A stretch of 64,000 nucleotides of DNA from Nemertoderma westbladi (lineage: Eukaryota; Xenacoelomorpha; Nemertodermatida; Nemertodermatidae): NCBI GenBank assembly GCA_032718475.1, contig JAUCBJ010004194.1:1-64000 (forward strand). Reading direction: 5' to 3'. Of the stretch, positions 9,817-20,339 are shown piece after piece (within the stretch, counting starts at the first letter, position 1; every line of letters begins with the position of its first letter). Position numbers and translations under genes: made by a program. The notes under the pieces were generated by a model. The model saw only the letters and a program-made list of their open reading frames with translations, had not been told where the DNA came from and made no database searches.

Positions 9817-11689
9817 TAAAGGTATAACCCACTTTTGTAAAGAGAGATTGGCCTATCCTAATTGGTCAGGGTAGGTGGTCTGTTATTGGTTCTGCTGACA
9901 ATCAATTTAGTTAAAGGGCAGCAGATTGGATGTGTTTGTTCTTAGCTAATAAGGCGGTTTCTCTCTCTTTCCTGTTTGGTAGTAACCTAATAATTGGGGT
10001 GGTTACTACCATAGCTATGTACACACAATGCAATATGGGGGGTTGCTTAATGCTTCCCCATAGGTTGTATGCACACTCATCCACCAATATAGAGTAATGA
10101 ACACATTGGATCAACTGTACTAAATTGGTAGATTGCACAGTCACGTACTACTAATTTAGTTCAACCCACAAGGCGTTATGTTTGTTAGCCTGACTTTCCT
10201 AGGTAACAAACTAGGGTGTTAATTGTTTGCCATTTCTTGGCTATCGGCTGATAAGGTGACTTATGGTTTTGGGTGCAAAAGTGCGCTAAGGGATGTATCC
10301 CGTAACATAGAATAAGCAATATTTAAACAAAATTCATGTTTATCAATATGCCATAATTTTTCAATTGAGTTTCACTAAATGAAACTAATATATTAATACG
10401 TAGTGAAAATAATCTTCCATAGAAAAATAATACTACGTATTGCATGTTAAATAATGTGTAACATATTATGACTATGTTGTTGAGTCTTTATTTTCCTCGC
10501 TATGGTCAGTAAATATAACATCTCGAATAAAGTGAAAACAATGTTATAAATTGTTTTGCCTTGCAATAAACTTGTATTTGACCCTGAGTTATGTATGTTT
10601 AGTGGATATTTGTTTTAAACAGTGAGGTAAAGTAAAGTTGTTGGTGTGTGTTTTTGGTATTCACTGAAAGTAACCGCTCTGATTAGATTGTTAACTTTAA
10701 TTTTAATGGCTAAATGTGTGCGGGTTGAGTGTTTCTCCAGATCAATATCCGGAATGTAATGTATGGTTGTAAAAGGGAGTGATAAAGTAGTTGAAGTATG
10801 TGTTGTGTAGTGGTAAAATGTAGCGAAGTTTAAAGAAAATACCTATAGATTTTGTGTAAATTACTTTTTTTTAATAAGAGTTTGTCCTATTTTTCTATTT
10901 GCAATATTGGCATGTTTTAATTTGTGATAATTAAGTGTTCTATTACTTTTAAGGTTTAGTGACTGTTAAAAGCATTTTTTAATAATTTAGATTGAAAGAA
11001 ACATTGATTTTGTTTTCCTAAGCACTGTGTTGTTTTGCCCTAATAAATGTTCACCAACACAATTATTTCCCGCTTGTTTTGTGTTTTTTCCAGTTGCCCC
11101 CCTAGGAGTACGCCAAGGCGAGGTCGAGTATTTCCTACTCCGAGAAATAATTGCATTTTGTTATGAAAAGAGTAATTTATGAGTTGTTATTATTAAATAA
11201 TAATGTAGATTGTTATGGTAGTAACAATAACAATACTGTACATACAGCAGCAGCTGCAGTATTAGTACGAAAAAATGAGGAAACTCTTATATGTAGTAGC
11301 TGTAGAAAATCATTACAATTAATCCACAAATACTAAAGACTAATGATTATAAGAATAGCACTATTCGTGGTGAAGTGTATGACACATTTGTGGCGACGCC
11401 GATCCGCTGGTTTGTGAGAAGAGATGGGATTTGCTATGCATGCAGTTAACAAAACAACCGAAGATATTCAAAACCTTCTAGCTCAGGTAGGAAACAATTA
11501 AATATGTTACTGATGTACGGGACGATGCTTTTCTTGTCGCAGTTTAGGAAAGATAGGAAAGAAAGATTATGCTTCCTACTGTTTGTTCTAACTTACAAGC
11601 CAACTCCCTCCATTATTATCATGTCCTACTCCCTCCATTATTAGAACAACAGAAAGCCGATCCTGCTGATGTTGCACTTATTTTAAAAG
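9817..11689. other. Long stretch with no recognisable gene
   Basis: Only short open frames occur (for example 9911-10144 minus and 11151-11336 plus), with no domain, splice context or shared copy elsewhere in the window. The sequence is AT-rich. I see no strong inverted or tandem repeat. Confidence 0.4.
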
Positions 11690-11848
11690 TCAGGTCAAAA
11701 GTGATGAAGATTTGTTTGGAGAGAGTTTGGCCGCAAGTCTAAAGAGAATGGATCCACAATTGAGGTCCTATGCAAAGTTGAAGTTGCAAGAACTCTTGTA
11801 TAATATTGAATACAATTCGACCATCTATCTGTCAACCTCAACCTGAGT
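11690..11848 (+). CDS. Possible terminal exon with BESS-like motif
   Basis: One plus-strand frame from about 11693 to 11848 reads DEDLFGESLAASLKRMDP followed by a QLRSYAKLKLQELLYNIEYN segment and stops at a TGA. The pattern (acidic start, FxxSLxxxLKRM, then a basic amphipathic helix) resembles the BESS motif that closes many MADF/BESS DNA-binding proteins and some Harbinger-associated proteins. A CAG|GT-type acceptor candidate lies just before it at about 11692. No MADF partner was recognised upstream in the window, so this may be a last exon, a pseudogene scrap or part of a DNA transposon. Confidence 0.4.
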
Positions 11849-12524
11849 AATTCCCGAATCAGCTGATTCACTATATCACTCAATCTGTAACCACAATAGA
11901 CCAGGATCAGGAATCAGGATCACACACCGACCAATAGGGAAGTGATGAAAAATCAGTGCCAATATAAGAAATTGTAAAACTAATACTGGTATGTGAGACA
12001 TTTTTGTGTTTTGTGTTTTTGTAAAACTAATATGCGGGATATTTTTGATGGCAGAGACTGACGATCATGATCCAGCAATCCGAGTTACATTTCCCACTGA
12101 CCAGTTTCATGTCCCAGTCACCAGGGTGTGTATTTCCCTCATCGTCTTCTGTGTACAAATTGGGTGGGACAGTATTCTTCACGAACATCGTTCTTCTTAA
12201 AAAAACAATTGACAATGTTATCTGCATGATATGGTTTTGCTATGATGCCCCGATGTAATATGTGCCACCTAATACAAGCTATGCCAAATACATTTTCAAT
12301 TGTATGCCTGGCACGAGAAAGCCGATAATTGAAAATGGGCTGAGTTGTAGCAAGGTTCTTACCAGTGTATCATCCTCAACAAAGTTATAAGGAAGCTGAA
12401 AGTTTGTTCCTTGATTAATCTTGTTACTTCTTGTTAATTTTTCTTGTTTGATTAACCTTGTTCCTTGGTTAATTTAGAGGGTGAGTGGCAGAGTTTCCTA
12501 TGCCAGCATTTTTCCCAACTCAGA
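11849..12524. other. No gene seen
   Basis: Overlapping short frames on both strands at 12006-12258 are mutual shadows without recognisable content. A loosely repeated TTGTTCCTTGATTAATCTTG phrase occurs near 12405-12475. Confidence 0.4.
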
Positions 12525-12656
12525 TAAGGCAACACAAGTTTTGTGAATAGAACGACCGATTCTAAAACTAAAAGTTATAGTTTGTTGGAATAAGGCAACA
12601 CAAGTTTTGTGAATAGAACGACCGATTCTAAAACTAAAAGTTATAGTTTGTTGGAA
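12525..12656 (+). repeat. 66-bp tandem duplication, two copies
   Basis: The unit starting AAGGCAACACAAGTTTTGTG and ending GTTTGTTGGAAT appears twice back to back with no visible difference, indicating a recent duplication. No function is apparent. Confidence 0.9.
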
Positions 12657-13538
12657 TCTCCAGTTGCCAAGTAGAGCATTGTCACAGCTAGATGCCTGGC
12701 AGATGTAATGGAACTGAGTTTAGATTTTTTTATCACAACTGGTTCTACAATCTTAGTTGGTTCATCGAATGTCACTGTTGACATTCTAAAGTACCTAAAA
12801 ACAGTTCAGGGTCGTTTCTCATGTCAGTAAAACGTTTATTAAATAGTTGTTATTTATATTGTTCATTTTACAGTTTTGTTACAATTACAGCACAACTTTG
12901 TTTAATTTATTTTGATTTTGTGTCACTCTGTGCTGGTATTGCTCGATTTTTTGCTTGCAGCTGATGGTTTGTTACTATTTATTCATCCATCGTCCCATTC
13001 AGAAATTAACAACTAATAAATTTATTAAATTCTCCAAATTCTTATATCTCCTTGAACATGGGGCGAAAGCAACAATAAGATTGTCTTCATTTATAATCAA
13101 ATGTTAAATTTGAATTACAGAAAGACAGTTAAGTATGTGTATAAACAATTATTATAATAATAAACTTCACATTAGATTTATTATCAATCATTGACTATAT
13201 TATCACGTTCTTGTAGAGTTGGCCAATCATGTAGTGGTAAAAAAATGAGCTTGTTAAATCAGCAATAAGCAGTATCAGTAACTTTGCGCACCATTACTAT
13301 TACATCAACATTATTTTGCTTCAAGAGACGATATACAACATCAGTGATTACTCAGATTTGTTTTGATTTATTTACATATAATCATTCTAGAAACTGGCAT
13401 AATTGTTTAATTATATTTTGTTATATGAAATATTTGTATTAACGTCCAATTTACACGCACATATGATTTTATATCCACCACCACATACAGTATGATCGAT
13501 CATATAAGAAGATTTATTTCAATTTTAATATCATGTCT
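12657..13538. other. No gene; 3' flank of the channel gene
   Basis: AT-rich sequence downstream (on the minus strand) of the ligand-gated channel. It would include that gene's 3' untranslated region, but I cannot place a polyadenylation site with confidence. No other coding signal is visible. Confidence 0.4.
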
Positions 13539-14843
13539 TCAATTAGAATTAGCATAAACAAATATTCCATTAACATATGCAGCAAACAAACTTTCCATTA
13601 TTTCTTTGTTACTTTCAATGGAAAATTTATAACATAGTACATACAGATTGTTTGCAAGGACGAAAATTGACATGAAAAGAAACATCAACATATCTACAAT
13701 CTTCAAAAATGTTTGGCCTATATTTCGCCTCTGGTACCATCGCAATTGAGTTTCTGGAAACTCGTTCACTTTTTTGTTGATATTTCCCACGATATTGTAG
13801 CTGGAATTCCTTACAGTGCTTAGTCTTGAAGCTCTTTTGTCCACAAAATGATGTGCCTGTGAAAGGATTACAACCATGATCACACTAATCAAAGTAACTA
13901 AGACGTTTAAGTAATACAACTTACAAAGAATAGGTATAGTCCTTCCTGCAGGTGGGAGGTAATCCTGTACTACAACGAGATTGAGTAGTTGAGCAAAAAA
14001 TAGAGCTGAAACCAGTCCGATTCGATCCCCCTCTTCATATGGTATAAGAAAAATAAATGGGATTATGGCACTTATAATAATTGAAGGAAAAATTATGGTC
14101 TGGAAATAGAAATGAGGTATTCTTTGTAATGCGACAGCATATGTGAGAACTGTAAATTGTTCTGGCCCTCTACCTGGCTTCATTAGGAATAGAGTTGGTG
14201 TTGAAGTTATAATGCTGTTATTCCAATTCCATTCATTGGAAGATAAACGGACACTACCCATTATCGGTGCCATTATATCTTCACTCCAATGCAAAGCAAC
14301 TAAATTATCATTGTAGGTCCATGATGAAAAGTTGAACGTCGCTATTTGAATGTCATATGGGAAGTATGTTGCAACAAAGTTCTGAGCTGATTGCATTTTC
14401 CATCTCTGAAAGCGATTCATCTGACCTGTATATTCGATGGTTAGATAGTTCACCACATCTCCATCACCAACTTCAAGCATACCAAGCAGTACTATTTGAG
14501 GAGTCCATACTCTAATAGGATCAACTGTAATCTCTTTGATCCCAAGAAACTCATCTGGGTTCCATTGTAGCATTTCATCCTTCCAGTATGCCACTATCCA
14601 GGCAGAGAATGTAAGTGTAGAATGGATGATGTTAATGTCAATAATGTGGGTGAGCTGAAATAGAACTCCGACATCTATAACATTACTCTGATTTATGATT
14701 GGTCGCGTTTCAGGGTGATAATTAGCAAACAATTGTTCTTTTAATTCTCCTGTTGCCAACATAATTGACCTGGTAGAATTATCTATATTTGCATTGGTAG
14801 ATTCCATGACAACAATGATTAATATAATTGCTGCAGCAAACAT
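13539..14843 (-). CDS. Pentameric ligand-gated ion channel subunit lacking the Cys-loop cysteines
   Basis: An intronless 434-residue ORF with the full layout of a nicotinic-type receptor subunit. It has a signal peptide (1-18) and an extracellular domain with AYWKDEMLQWNP (85-96) and VWTPQIVLL (112-120). The FPYD block at 161-164 is followed by SSWTY (173-177). M1 spans about 243-268, M2 274-294, M3 303-328 and M4 376-403. M2 is preceded by EEGDR, giving an acidic ring at -1' (D273) and another at 20' (D294), which predicts cation selectivity. The two residues that should be the Cys-loop cysteines are Q154 and A168, and the whole ectodomain has no cysteine; only C307 and C404 exist. There is no vicinal CC in loop C, and 9' is Phe (F283) instead of Leu. 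The M3-M4 loop is short (about 45 residues). The start at 14843 gives a good signal peptide. The ligand cannot be inferred. Confidence 0.92.
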   Translation of the reverse strand: MFAAAIILIIVVMESTNANIDNSTRSIMLATGELKEQLFANYHPETRPIINQSNVIDVGVLFQLTHIIDINIIHSTLTFSAWIVAYWKDEMLQWNPDEFLGIKEITVDPIRVWTPQIVLLGMLEVGDGDVVNYLTIEYTGQMNRFQRWKMQSAQNFVATYFPYDIQIATFNFSSWTYNDNLVALHWSEDIMAPIMGSVRLSSNEWNWNNSIITSTPTLFLMKPGRGPEQFTVLTYAVALQRIPHFYFQTIIFPSIIISAIIPFIFLIPYEEGDRIGLVSALFFAQLLNLVVVQDYLPPAGRTIPILCKLYYLNVLVTLISVIMVVILSQAHHFVDKRASRLSTVRNSSYNIVGNINKKVNEFPETQLRWYQRRNIGQTFLKIVDMLMFLFMSIFVLANNLYVLCYKFSIESNKEIMESLFAAYVNGIFVYANSN

Positions 14844-14916
14844 GTTTAATAGTTTTTGTAATATACATGGAGGTGATAGAAAGATTCAATAATTAACTTA
14901 TAATACGAGACAGTGG

Positions 14917-14932
14917 TGGGGGGGGGGGGGGG
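14917..14932 (+). repeat. Poly-G tract upstream of the channel gene
   Basis: A near-uninterrupted run of about 16 guanines follows GGTGGT. It lies some 75 bp upstream of the channel start codon, so it falls in the probable promoter or 5' untranslated region. A regulatory role is only speculation. Confidence 0.8.
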
Positions 14933-15265
14933 GCTAGTTGCTCAAATCCCTTCTTGGGGAATTAATATCACACTTCAATGTTAAATTCTCAATTTAGGGA
15001 AAGGAGCAGGTTTCAGTGGCTCGTTATTTTAACCAATACAATAAACTAAACACAATAAAACAGGTTACTTTTGTATTTGCGTCGAATTTCCCCTGGAGAG
15101 GGGAAATTGCGTCCAGTTTCCCACCCTGATCTGCATAATACAGGCTCGAACACGTTTGACATTGATGTTGCGGTTGATAAAATGACCCCAACTAGAGGGT
15201 TGCTATATATACAATGACAATGAACTATAGCAGATATAAGGAATATTAAAAAGAAATGTGGGTAG
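14933..15265. other. No gene seen
   Basis: The minus-strand frame at 15046-15294 runs into the foldback element's terminal repeat and has no recognisable domain. Treated as intergenic. Confidence 0.4.
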
Positions 15266-16385
15266 CTATGGCGTCTCAAAGGGATCAAAATCATAACAAT
15301 TATTGCAGTACTTTGAAATAATATAATAGTGTATGCAAATAATTAAATAACTCATGAAAATATTTAAATCTCTCATGAAAATATTTAAATCTCTCATGAA
15401 AATATTTACATTACTCATGAAATATTTAAAAGATGCCCAATTGTTATTGCGGCAATAAATAATTATTGCGGCAATAAATAATTATGGTGGCAATAAATAA
15501 TTATTGCGGCAATAAATAATTATTGCGGAAATATATAATTATTGCGGCAATAAATAATTATTGCGGCAATAAATAATTATTGCGGCAATAAATAATTATT
15601 GCGGCAATAAATAATTATTGCGGCAATAAATAATTATTGCGGCAATAAATAATTATTGCGGCAATTAATATGGCCCATTGGGTTAAGGCGCCACTCCTGA
15701 TTTAAACTATTGGTAACTGGCACAGGTTCGATTTCAACATATGGTTATTATTATAACCTTGACCCTTGACCCTCCAAAGATTGAACGAAATAATAATAGC
15801 CATATGTTGAAATCGAATCTGCGCCAGTTACCAATAGTGGCGCCTTAACTCACTGGGCCATATTTATTGCCGCAATAATTATTTATTGCCGCATTAAATT
15901 ATTTATTGCGTAATAACAATTGGGTTTCTTTTAAAATTCATGAATAATGTAAATATTTTCATAAGTGATTTAAATATTTTCATGAGAGATTTAAATATTT
16001 TCATGAGTGATTTAAATATTTTCATGAGTGATTTAAATATTTTCATGAGTGATTTAAATATTTTCATGAGTGATTTAAATATTTTCATGAGAGATTTAAA
16101 TATTTTCATGAGAGATTTAAATATTTTCATGAGTGATTTAAATATTTTCATGAGTGATTTAAATATTTTCATGAGTGATTTAAATATTTTCATGAGAGAT
16201 TTAAATATTTTCATGAGAGATTTAAATATTTTCAGGAGTGATTTAAATATTTTCATGAGTGATTTAAATATTTTCATGAGTGAATTAATTATTTTCATGA
16301 GTGATTTAAATATTTGCATACACTATTATATTATTTCAAAGACTGCAGTAATTGTTATGATTTTAATACTTTTGAGACGCCATAG
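15266..16385. mobile_element. 1.12-kb foldback element with nested tandem arrays and paired tRNA-like core
   Basis: The outer ends are CTATGGCGTCTCAAA (15266) and its complement TTTGAGACGCCATAG (ending 16385). The inverted similarity continues for about 80 bp on each side. Moving inward come arrays of a 21-bp unit (GATTTAAATATTTTCATGAG plus one base): about 4 copies on the left and about 17 on the right. Next is a 19-bp unit (TTATTGCGGCAATAAATAA): about 11 copies on the left and about 2 on the right. The centre (15669-15863) is an inverted pair of about 75 bp, each half reading like the A-box and B-box of a tRNA-Leu-type gene (GGTTAAGGCG and GGTTCGATTTC). Open frames over the 21-bp array exist on both strands only because 21 is a multiple of three. 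Confidence 0.85.
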
Positions 16386-16387
16386 GT

Positions 16388-16650
16388 AATAATAATAATA
16401 ATAATATTGGTTATTTATATAGCGCTTTATTATGCTCGGCATACTCAAAGCGCTTTTATTATCATTACCCCAGCAAAGCCAGGTTCCCATTATACCGCTG
16501 GGTTGACGTAGGCACTAATGTCTAAAGTGTCTTGCCTAGGGACATAACAGTGCGAAATTTCTACAGCCTTTAGTCGGATTCGAAACTGCGCCACCAAACA
16601 CTATTGTGTAAGCAGTTCAGGCGCCATATCCACTGGGACACTGCGACATT
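16388..16650 (-). mobile_element. tRNA-derived SINE
   Basis: On the minus strand a tRNA-like head at about 16650-16570 has an A-box-like CCCAGTGGATATGGCG and a B-box-like AGTTTCGAATCC. A body follows with the GTCTTGCCTAGGGACA block (seen on the plus strand). The tail near 16410-16460 has TATAGCGCTTTATTATGC and CTCAAAGCGCTTTT, then an (ATT)n end at 16388-16408. Head-body-simple-repeat order fits a SINE, and its head resembles the cores of the adjacent foldback element. Confidence 0.65.
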
Positions 16651-17321
16651 ATCAGGTAGCAGCTATTAGGTAGCAGCAACATGGAATCAACCACTAACAT
16701 TAACCTGACCTACTAAAAGGAATATTCTCCAGTTTACTAGGTCTAATTTTCTGCTTCCATTTCGAAATCTAACAACATAGAAAAGGCTTTCTGCTGTTGC
16801 TATATCTTGCCTGACGTGATGAGTTGTTAGGCGGACGGAGTTTCTAAGAAGAACTGCGATCACTTGAAAAGTGAAGTGCAGAAGTGGTACTACCTTTTTC
16901 TGCTTGCCATTGATTCAAGCCATCTTTAGACTTGAGTAGGATTATTTCCTTTGGGAAGAAGATCATCCGCCAAAAGGACATATGATTTGCGACTTACAGC
17001 ATACATGCCACTTCAAGCTACAGCAAGTATGCAGTACATAAGCTTGGCATATAGGCCTTTTTGCCTATAGCAAGTTATATTTCCAAGGTTGGCCGCAGGG
17101 GAAGGGTACTCAAAAAACCTACTGCGACACACCCTATGTATCCTGGCATAACAAGCTTTACGTTGGTATTTGCTTCAAGAGCAATACAAACAGATTGACG
17201 TGCAACTCCCTATTATCGACGTAGACGTACACCCACATATCTAACCAGAATAGTTGAATTAGCCTAGAACTTAGTATCACATATTATATTATCATTTCAT
17301 TTCCTAATAACTTTATGTTAA
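16651..17321. other. No gene seen
   Basis: Moderately AT-rich unique sequence without coding signature or repeats that I could detect. Confidence 0.4.
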
Positions 17322-17771
17322 ATTTTTTTATTCCAAAATTTTAACATTATTCAACGCCGTAGTATTAACAGCGAGTTGTTATTTAGGACTTTACAACTTC
17401 AGAGGACATTACAGCATTGTATTGGCCTGTATATTTAGTATTATATTTCGTGTTATCCGTTATGTAATGTCCCCTTAGTGGACATTACTTAACGCCATCA
17501 TTTGTTACCACGTAAACAATAGGTGGAAATTTGCCTGACAGCCAGCTTAGGCCTACTGCATTACCTACTGGTACGCGGGTTATAGCTATTAATAACTAGT
17601 AGCTATATTATTAACATGTCTCCAAACGCCACCATAAATATAAGCTAACTTATTTATAACATAATTTATGTCATTTTTACATTTATTTATACAGCAACTA
17701 ATTTAATTTGTGCAGTTTCTCATATATATGTACAATCATTTCGTAATGTTAAAATTTTGGAATAAAACTAC
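17322..17771. mobile_element. MITE family M1, copy B
   Basis: It has the same inverted ends (TTATTCCAAAATTTTAACAT on the left, AATTTTGGAATAAAACTAC on the right) and interior blocks as copies A and C. The central palindromic region here reads TAATGTCCCCTTAGTGGACA. The inside shows small indels relative to the other two copies, so the family is not brand new. Confidence 0.85.
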
Positions 17772-18063
17772 ATACATACTTGTTGCAAAGTACTTTACAG
17801 TGTTCTGATCCTCGTGGCTTTATTTTCACTCACTCACATAGTACTTTATCAAAATTCAAATTATATATATCACACCTGGGCGGACCTATAATGTTAATTA
17901 TTAATTTAAATTAAATAACAGGATGTATGATAGGCCATTCAAAATATTAAAATAATTCAATAAAAGAGAGTGAGTCAGTTTCATTTTGACTCGTAATTTT
18001 GACTGGTATTATTTATTATTCTTGTAATATTTCCATGAACAATGTTTCATCAAGCTTCATCTT

Positions 18064-18200
18064 GTAATATTATGGGTTTGTTCAGAAGTGGAAAAAATGA
18101 GAAAGCGCCTGTTAGGCCGAAACGTACGTATAGCGCTGGTTCAACCCCCGGTGACGCGCTTTCTCATTTTTTCCACTTCTGAACAAACGCATAATATTAC
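18064..18200. mobile_element. 137-bp near-perfect hairpin
   Basis: The arms are about 45-48 bp: the left begins GTAATATTATGGGTTTGTTC and the right ends GAACAAACGCATAATATTAC, with TCAGAAGTGG, AAAAAATGAGAAAGCGC and their complements between. The loop of about 45 bases contains GTTAGGCCGAAACGTACG. The arms differ at only about one position, suggesting recent origin or ongoing conversion. Confidence 0.8.
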
Positions 18201-18369
18201 ACCTTTAATTACAGTTGCAACAGCTCATTTCCAATTAATTTAAGCTTCATCTTAGTAGGAATCCACGATGACAGTTATTTTTTTTTATCTTTCTATCATT
18301 TATCAAAAATACCAAAATGTTATGCTGCCTGATCTAGACTGTTATGTAGTCATTGTGCGCCTTTCTGAC

Positions 18370-18415
18370 ATTAAACACACCTCAAGGGATGGAATGCTTG
18401 AGCATCTGGACAACT
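18370..18415 (+). pseudogene. Short scrap of the RTE-like LINE
   Basis: The plus strand encodes SRDGMLEHLDNL, matching the SSKDGMLEHVDDF block of the RTE-like copies at 6.27 and 41.7 kb. Only about 45 bp are recognisable, so it is an isolated fragment. Confidence 0.5.
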
Positions 18416-18526
18416 TGTCAAAAATCAAACCAAAAATTGTCAAATTTTAAAAATACTTAGACAAAACTTAGATAGAAATACTTAGAAAAATACTAGTCAA
18501 ATTTGTTTCTATTTTGGTTTTCAAGG

Positions 18527-18696
18527 GTGCTGATTCCGATGGCAGTGATTATTTTCAATGAAACTGATCAAATGCTAACTTTTGGCGGCAGCTAAAAAAT
18601 TAAAATTACAAGTAAACTTGTAATTTTGGTGTGACGCCAAAAAACGACAAATCATCAGAATCATTGAAAATAATGATTGCAATCGGAATCAGGACG
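18527..18696. mobile_element. 170-bp foldback with perfect central palindrome
   Basis: The outer arms GTGCTGATTCCGAT and ATCGGAATCAGGAC pair, as do TGATTATTTTCAATGA and TCATTGAAAATAATGA, and TTTTGGCG with CGCCAAAA. The centre is AAATTACAAGT / ACTTGTAATTT around AA. Unpaired bases lie between these blocks. It is non-coding. Confidence 0.7.
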
Positions 18697-19544
18697 CTTA
18701 TCCAAATATAGAAGTGATTGAGATAATTCGACTGTAGAATTTAAAAAGTGTTATTAACTTGCACTTTTCATACTTGGGTGCTTTAAAAATTATACAAAAA
18801 CATTATAAGAGATACTATACTCCTCCACAAGAATCAACTTTACTCGAAAAAGCAATAAACATCACAACAAACTGAAAAACAGGGAGGGTCGTCATCTTAA
18901 TGTCGCCCCCCCGTCGCATCTTAATGTGCAACTTCAATGTACCAGGCCTAATATAATAATAGTAGTATATCAGCAAAGTCGACAATAAGTTGGATAAGAG
19001 GCCTGGCATTATGTAGTCAATCACAAAAAAAGCGACCAAAAATAAATATCTTGTGATGATTTAAAATAAATGTTATTTAATACCTACATATTTCAGAAGG
19101 ATTATTAAGTATGAACAAAATGTCTAATATAGTGAAAAATAAGACATCAATTACCATATTACCTCATGTCTATGTTTAAATAATGAATGATGCTTGCTTG
19201 TCTGTCTGCTGAAGTTATTCCCTAAAGCTGCTGAGTTATTTCAAATTAAAATTGAGGAAATTATGTCTCAGGAATGTTACCTGGGATTCCAATCTGGGTG
19301 GGGGATGAGTCCCGTATACTTATAGCCGGCACAAATTGAATATGATTAGCAACACTCCAATTTTAGCAAACGATTGAGGAATTACGTCTTGATAGAAAAT
19401 AACGATAGATGGACAGGTCTGCTGTGCATCCTTACACAGAGTACCACAGCTCTGCTCCCGAGATCCAACTACGAGCTTTTTAAATGCATTCATTAAATAA
19501 ATTCTTGTTTCGCGATCAGCAGTATTTGCTGATTAACTGCCAAT
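18697..19544. other. No gene seen
   Basis: The minus-strand frame at 18815-19039 has a hydrophobic stretch but no recognisable domain or copy elsewhere. I see no support for a gene. Confidence 0.4.
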
Positions 19545-19745
19545 AAGGAGGCCAGCGTCATGGCACTTCGAATGTATATGGAACATACCACTACAATCAG
19601 TTAATATCACTTTCGTTGGACACAGCTTTTCAAAGCTGACCGTCGGCAATGACGTCCGGGTGGGATCGAACTGGTGACCTCAGGGTGGGATCGAACTGGT
19701 GACCACCGGGTTGGAAGTCTCACGTTCTAACCATTCAGCTAGCAG
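19545..19745 (-). mobile_element. tRNA-derived SINE head with duplicated B box
   Basis: The minus strand from about 19745 reads a tRNA-like GCTAGCTGAATGGTTAGAAC (A box), an anticodon-like ACTTCCAA and GGTCACCAGTTCGATCCCAC (B box). The B-box segment GGGTGGGATCGAACTGGTGA (plus strand) is repeated in tandem, once at about 19659 and once at about 19684. Acceptor-stem pairing is absent, so this is not a functional tRNA gene. The downstream body (to about 19545) is unique in this window. Confidence 0.6.
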
Positions 19746-20339
19746 CTCAAGTAAAAGATAGACCTGGAAATACTATCTGATACCTTGTATGTCCGCAATT
19801 TACCTCCTCATGGCCTCCCATTTGTCAATTCCATCACCTGCTGCCACTGTACTCAACCCAACAGTTAATGTAGGGATAAGCACAGTGGCAGCAGATGATG
19901 GTGTTGAGTGACGCTGAGTCAGGTATTGATGCTATTGATATTAAAGTGTGGATAAGTAAAAGGGTACAATGAAAGGGTAGTGTATTAACCATGAAACATC
20001 ACAACTGCTTTTGTTTTTCATTGCCGAGAATTTTGCTCCCTGATATTGTTCAAATACAGTCTGATGAGCAGCACCTGATCTCGTTTAGTACATGAATGAA
20101 TGTTTCACAATAATGGATCTTAGTAATATCAATTTTCTTTGTAATCGCTGGAGAAAACCCTTTGATGGGAAATAGAAACGCTTCCTAGAATTAACATCAT
20201 AGGTTTTGAATGAATAAAACTATGGAGTAACTAATGGATAACAGAGTCCAAGTTTCTTAATTTTATTAACTTTATTAACACGTTATGAAGTGTCTTAATA
20301 ATATTCGATTACAAAATATTGAGCAATGATTTATTAGCA
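19746..20339. other. No gene seen
   Basis: Unique AT-rich sequence. A short inverted pair around GTGGCAGCAG occurs near 19849-19900. No coding evidence. Confidence 0.35.

Noticed and set aside
13539-14843. Bacterial pLGIC contamination, because it is intronless and Cys-less
   Set aside because: Loop sequences (WKDEMLQWNP, SSWTY) and the M1-M3 pattern are animal nicotinic-like, and the flanks are AT-rich animal DNA with the same repeats as elsewhere.
15903-16389. Long open frames on both strands (138 and 149 codons)
   Set aside because: They exist only because the 21-bp tandem unit is a multiple of three and lacks stops. The peptides are pure seven-residue repeats.
19640-19745. Functional tRNA gene
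   Set aside because: A and B boxes are present, but the acceptor stem does not pair and the B-box segment is duplicated. A SINE head is the better reading.
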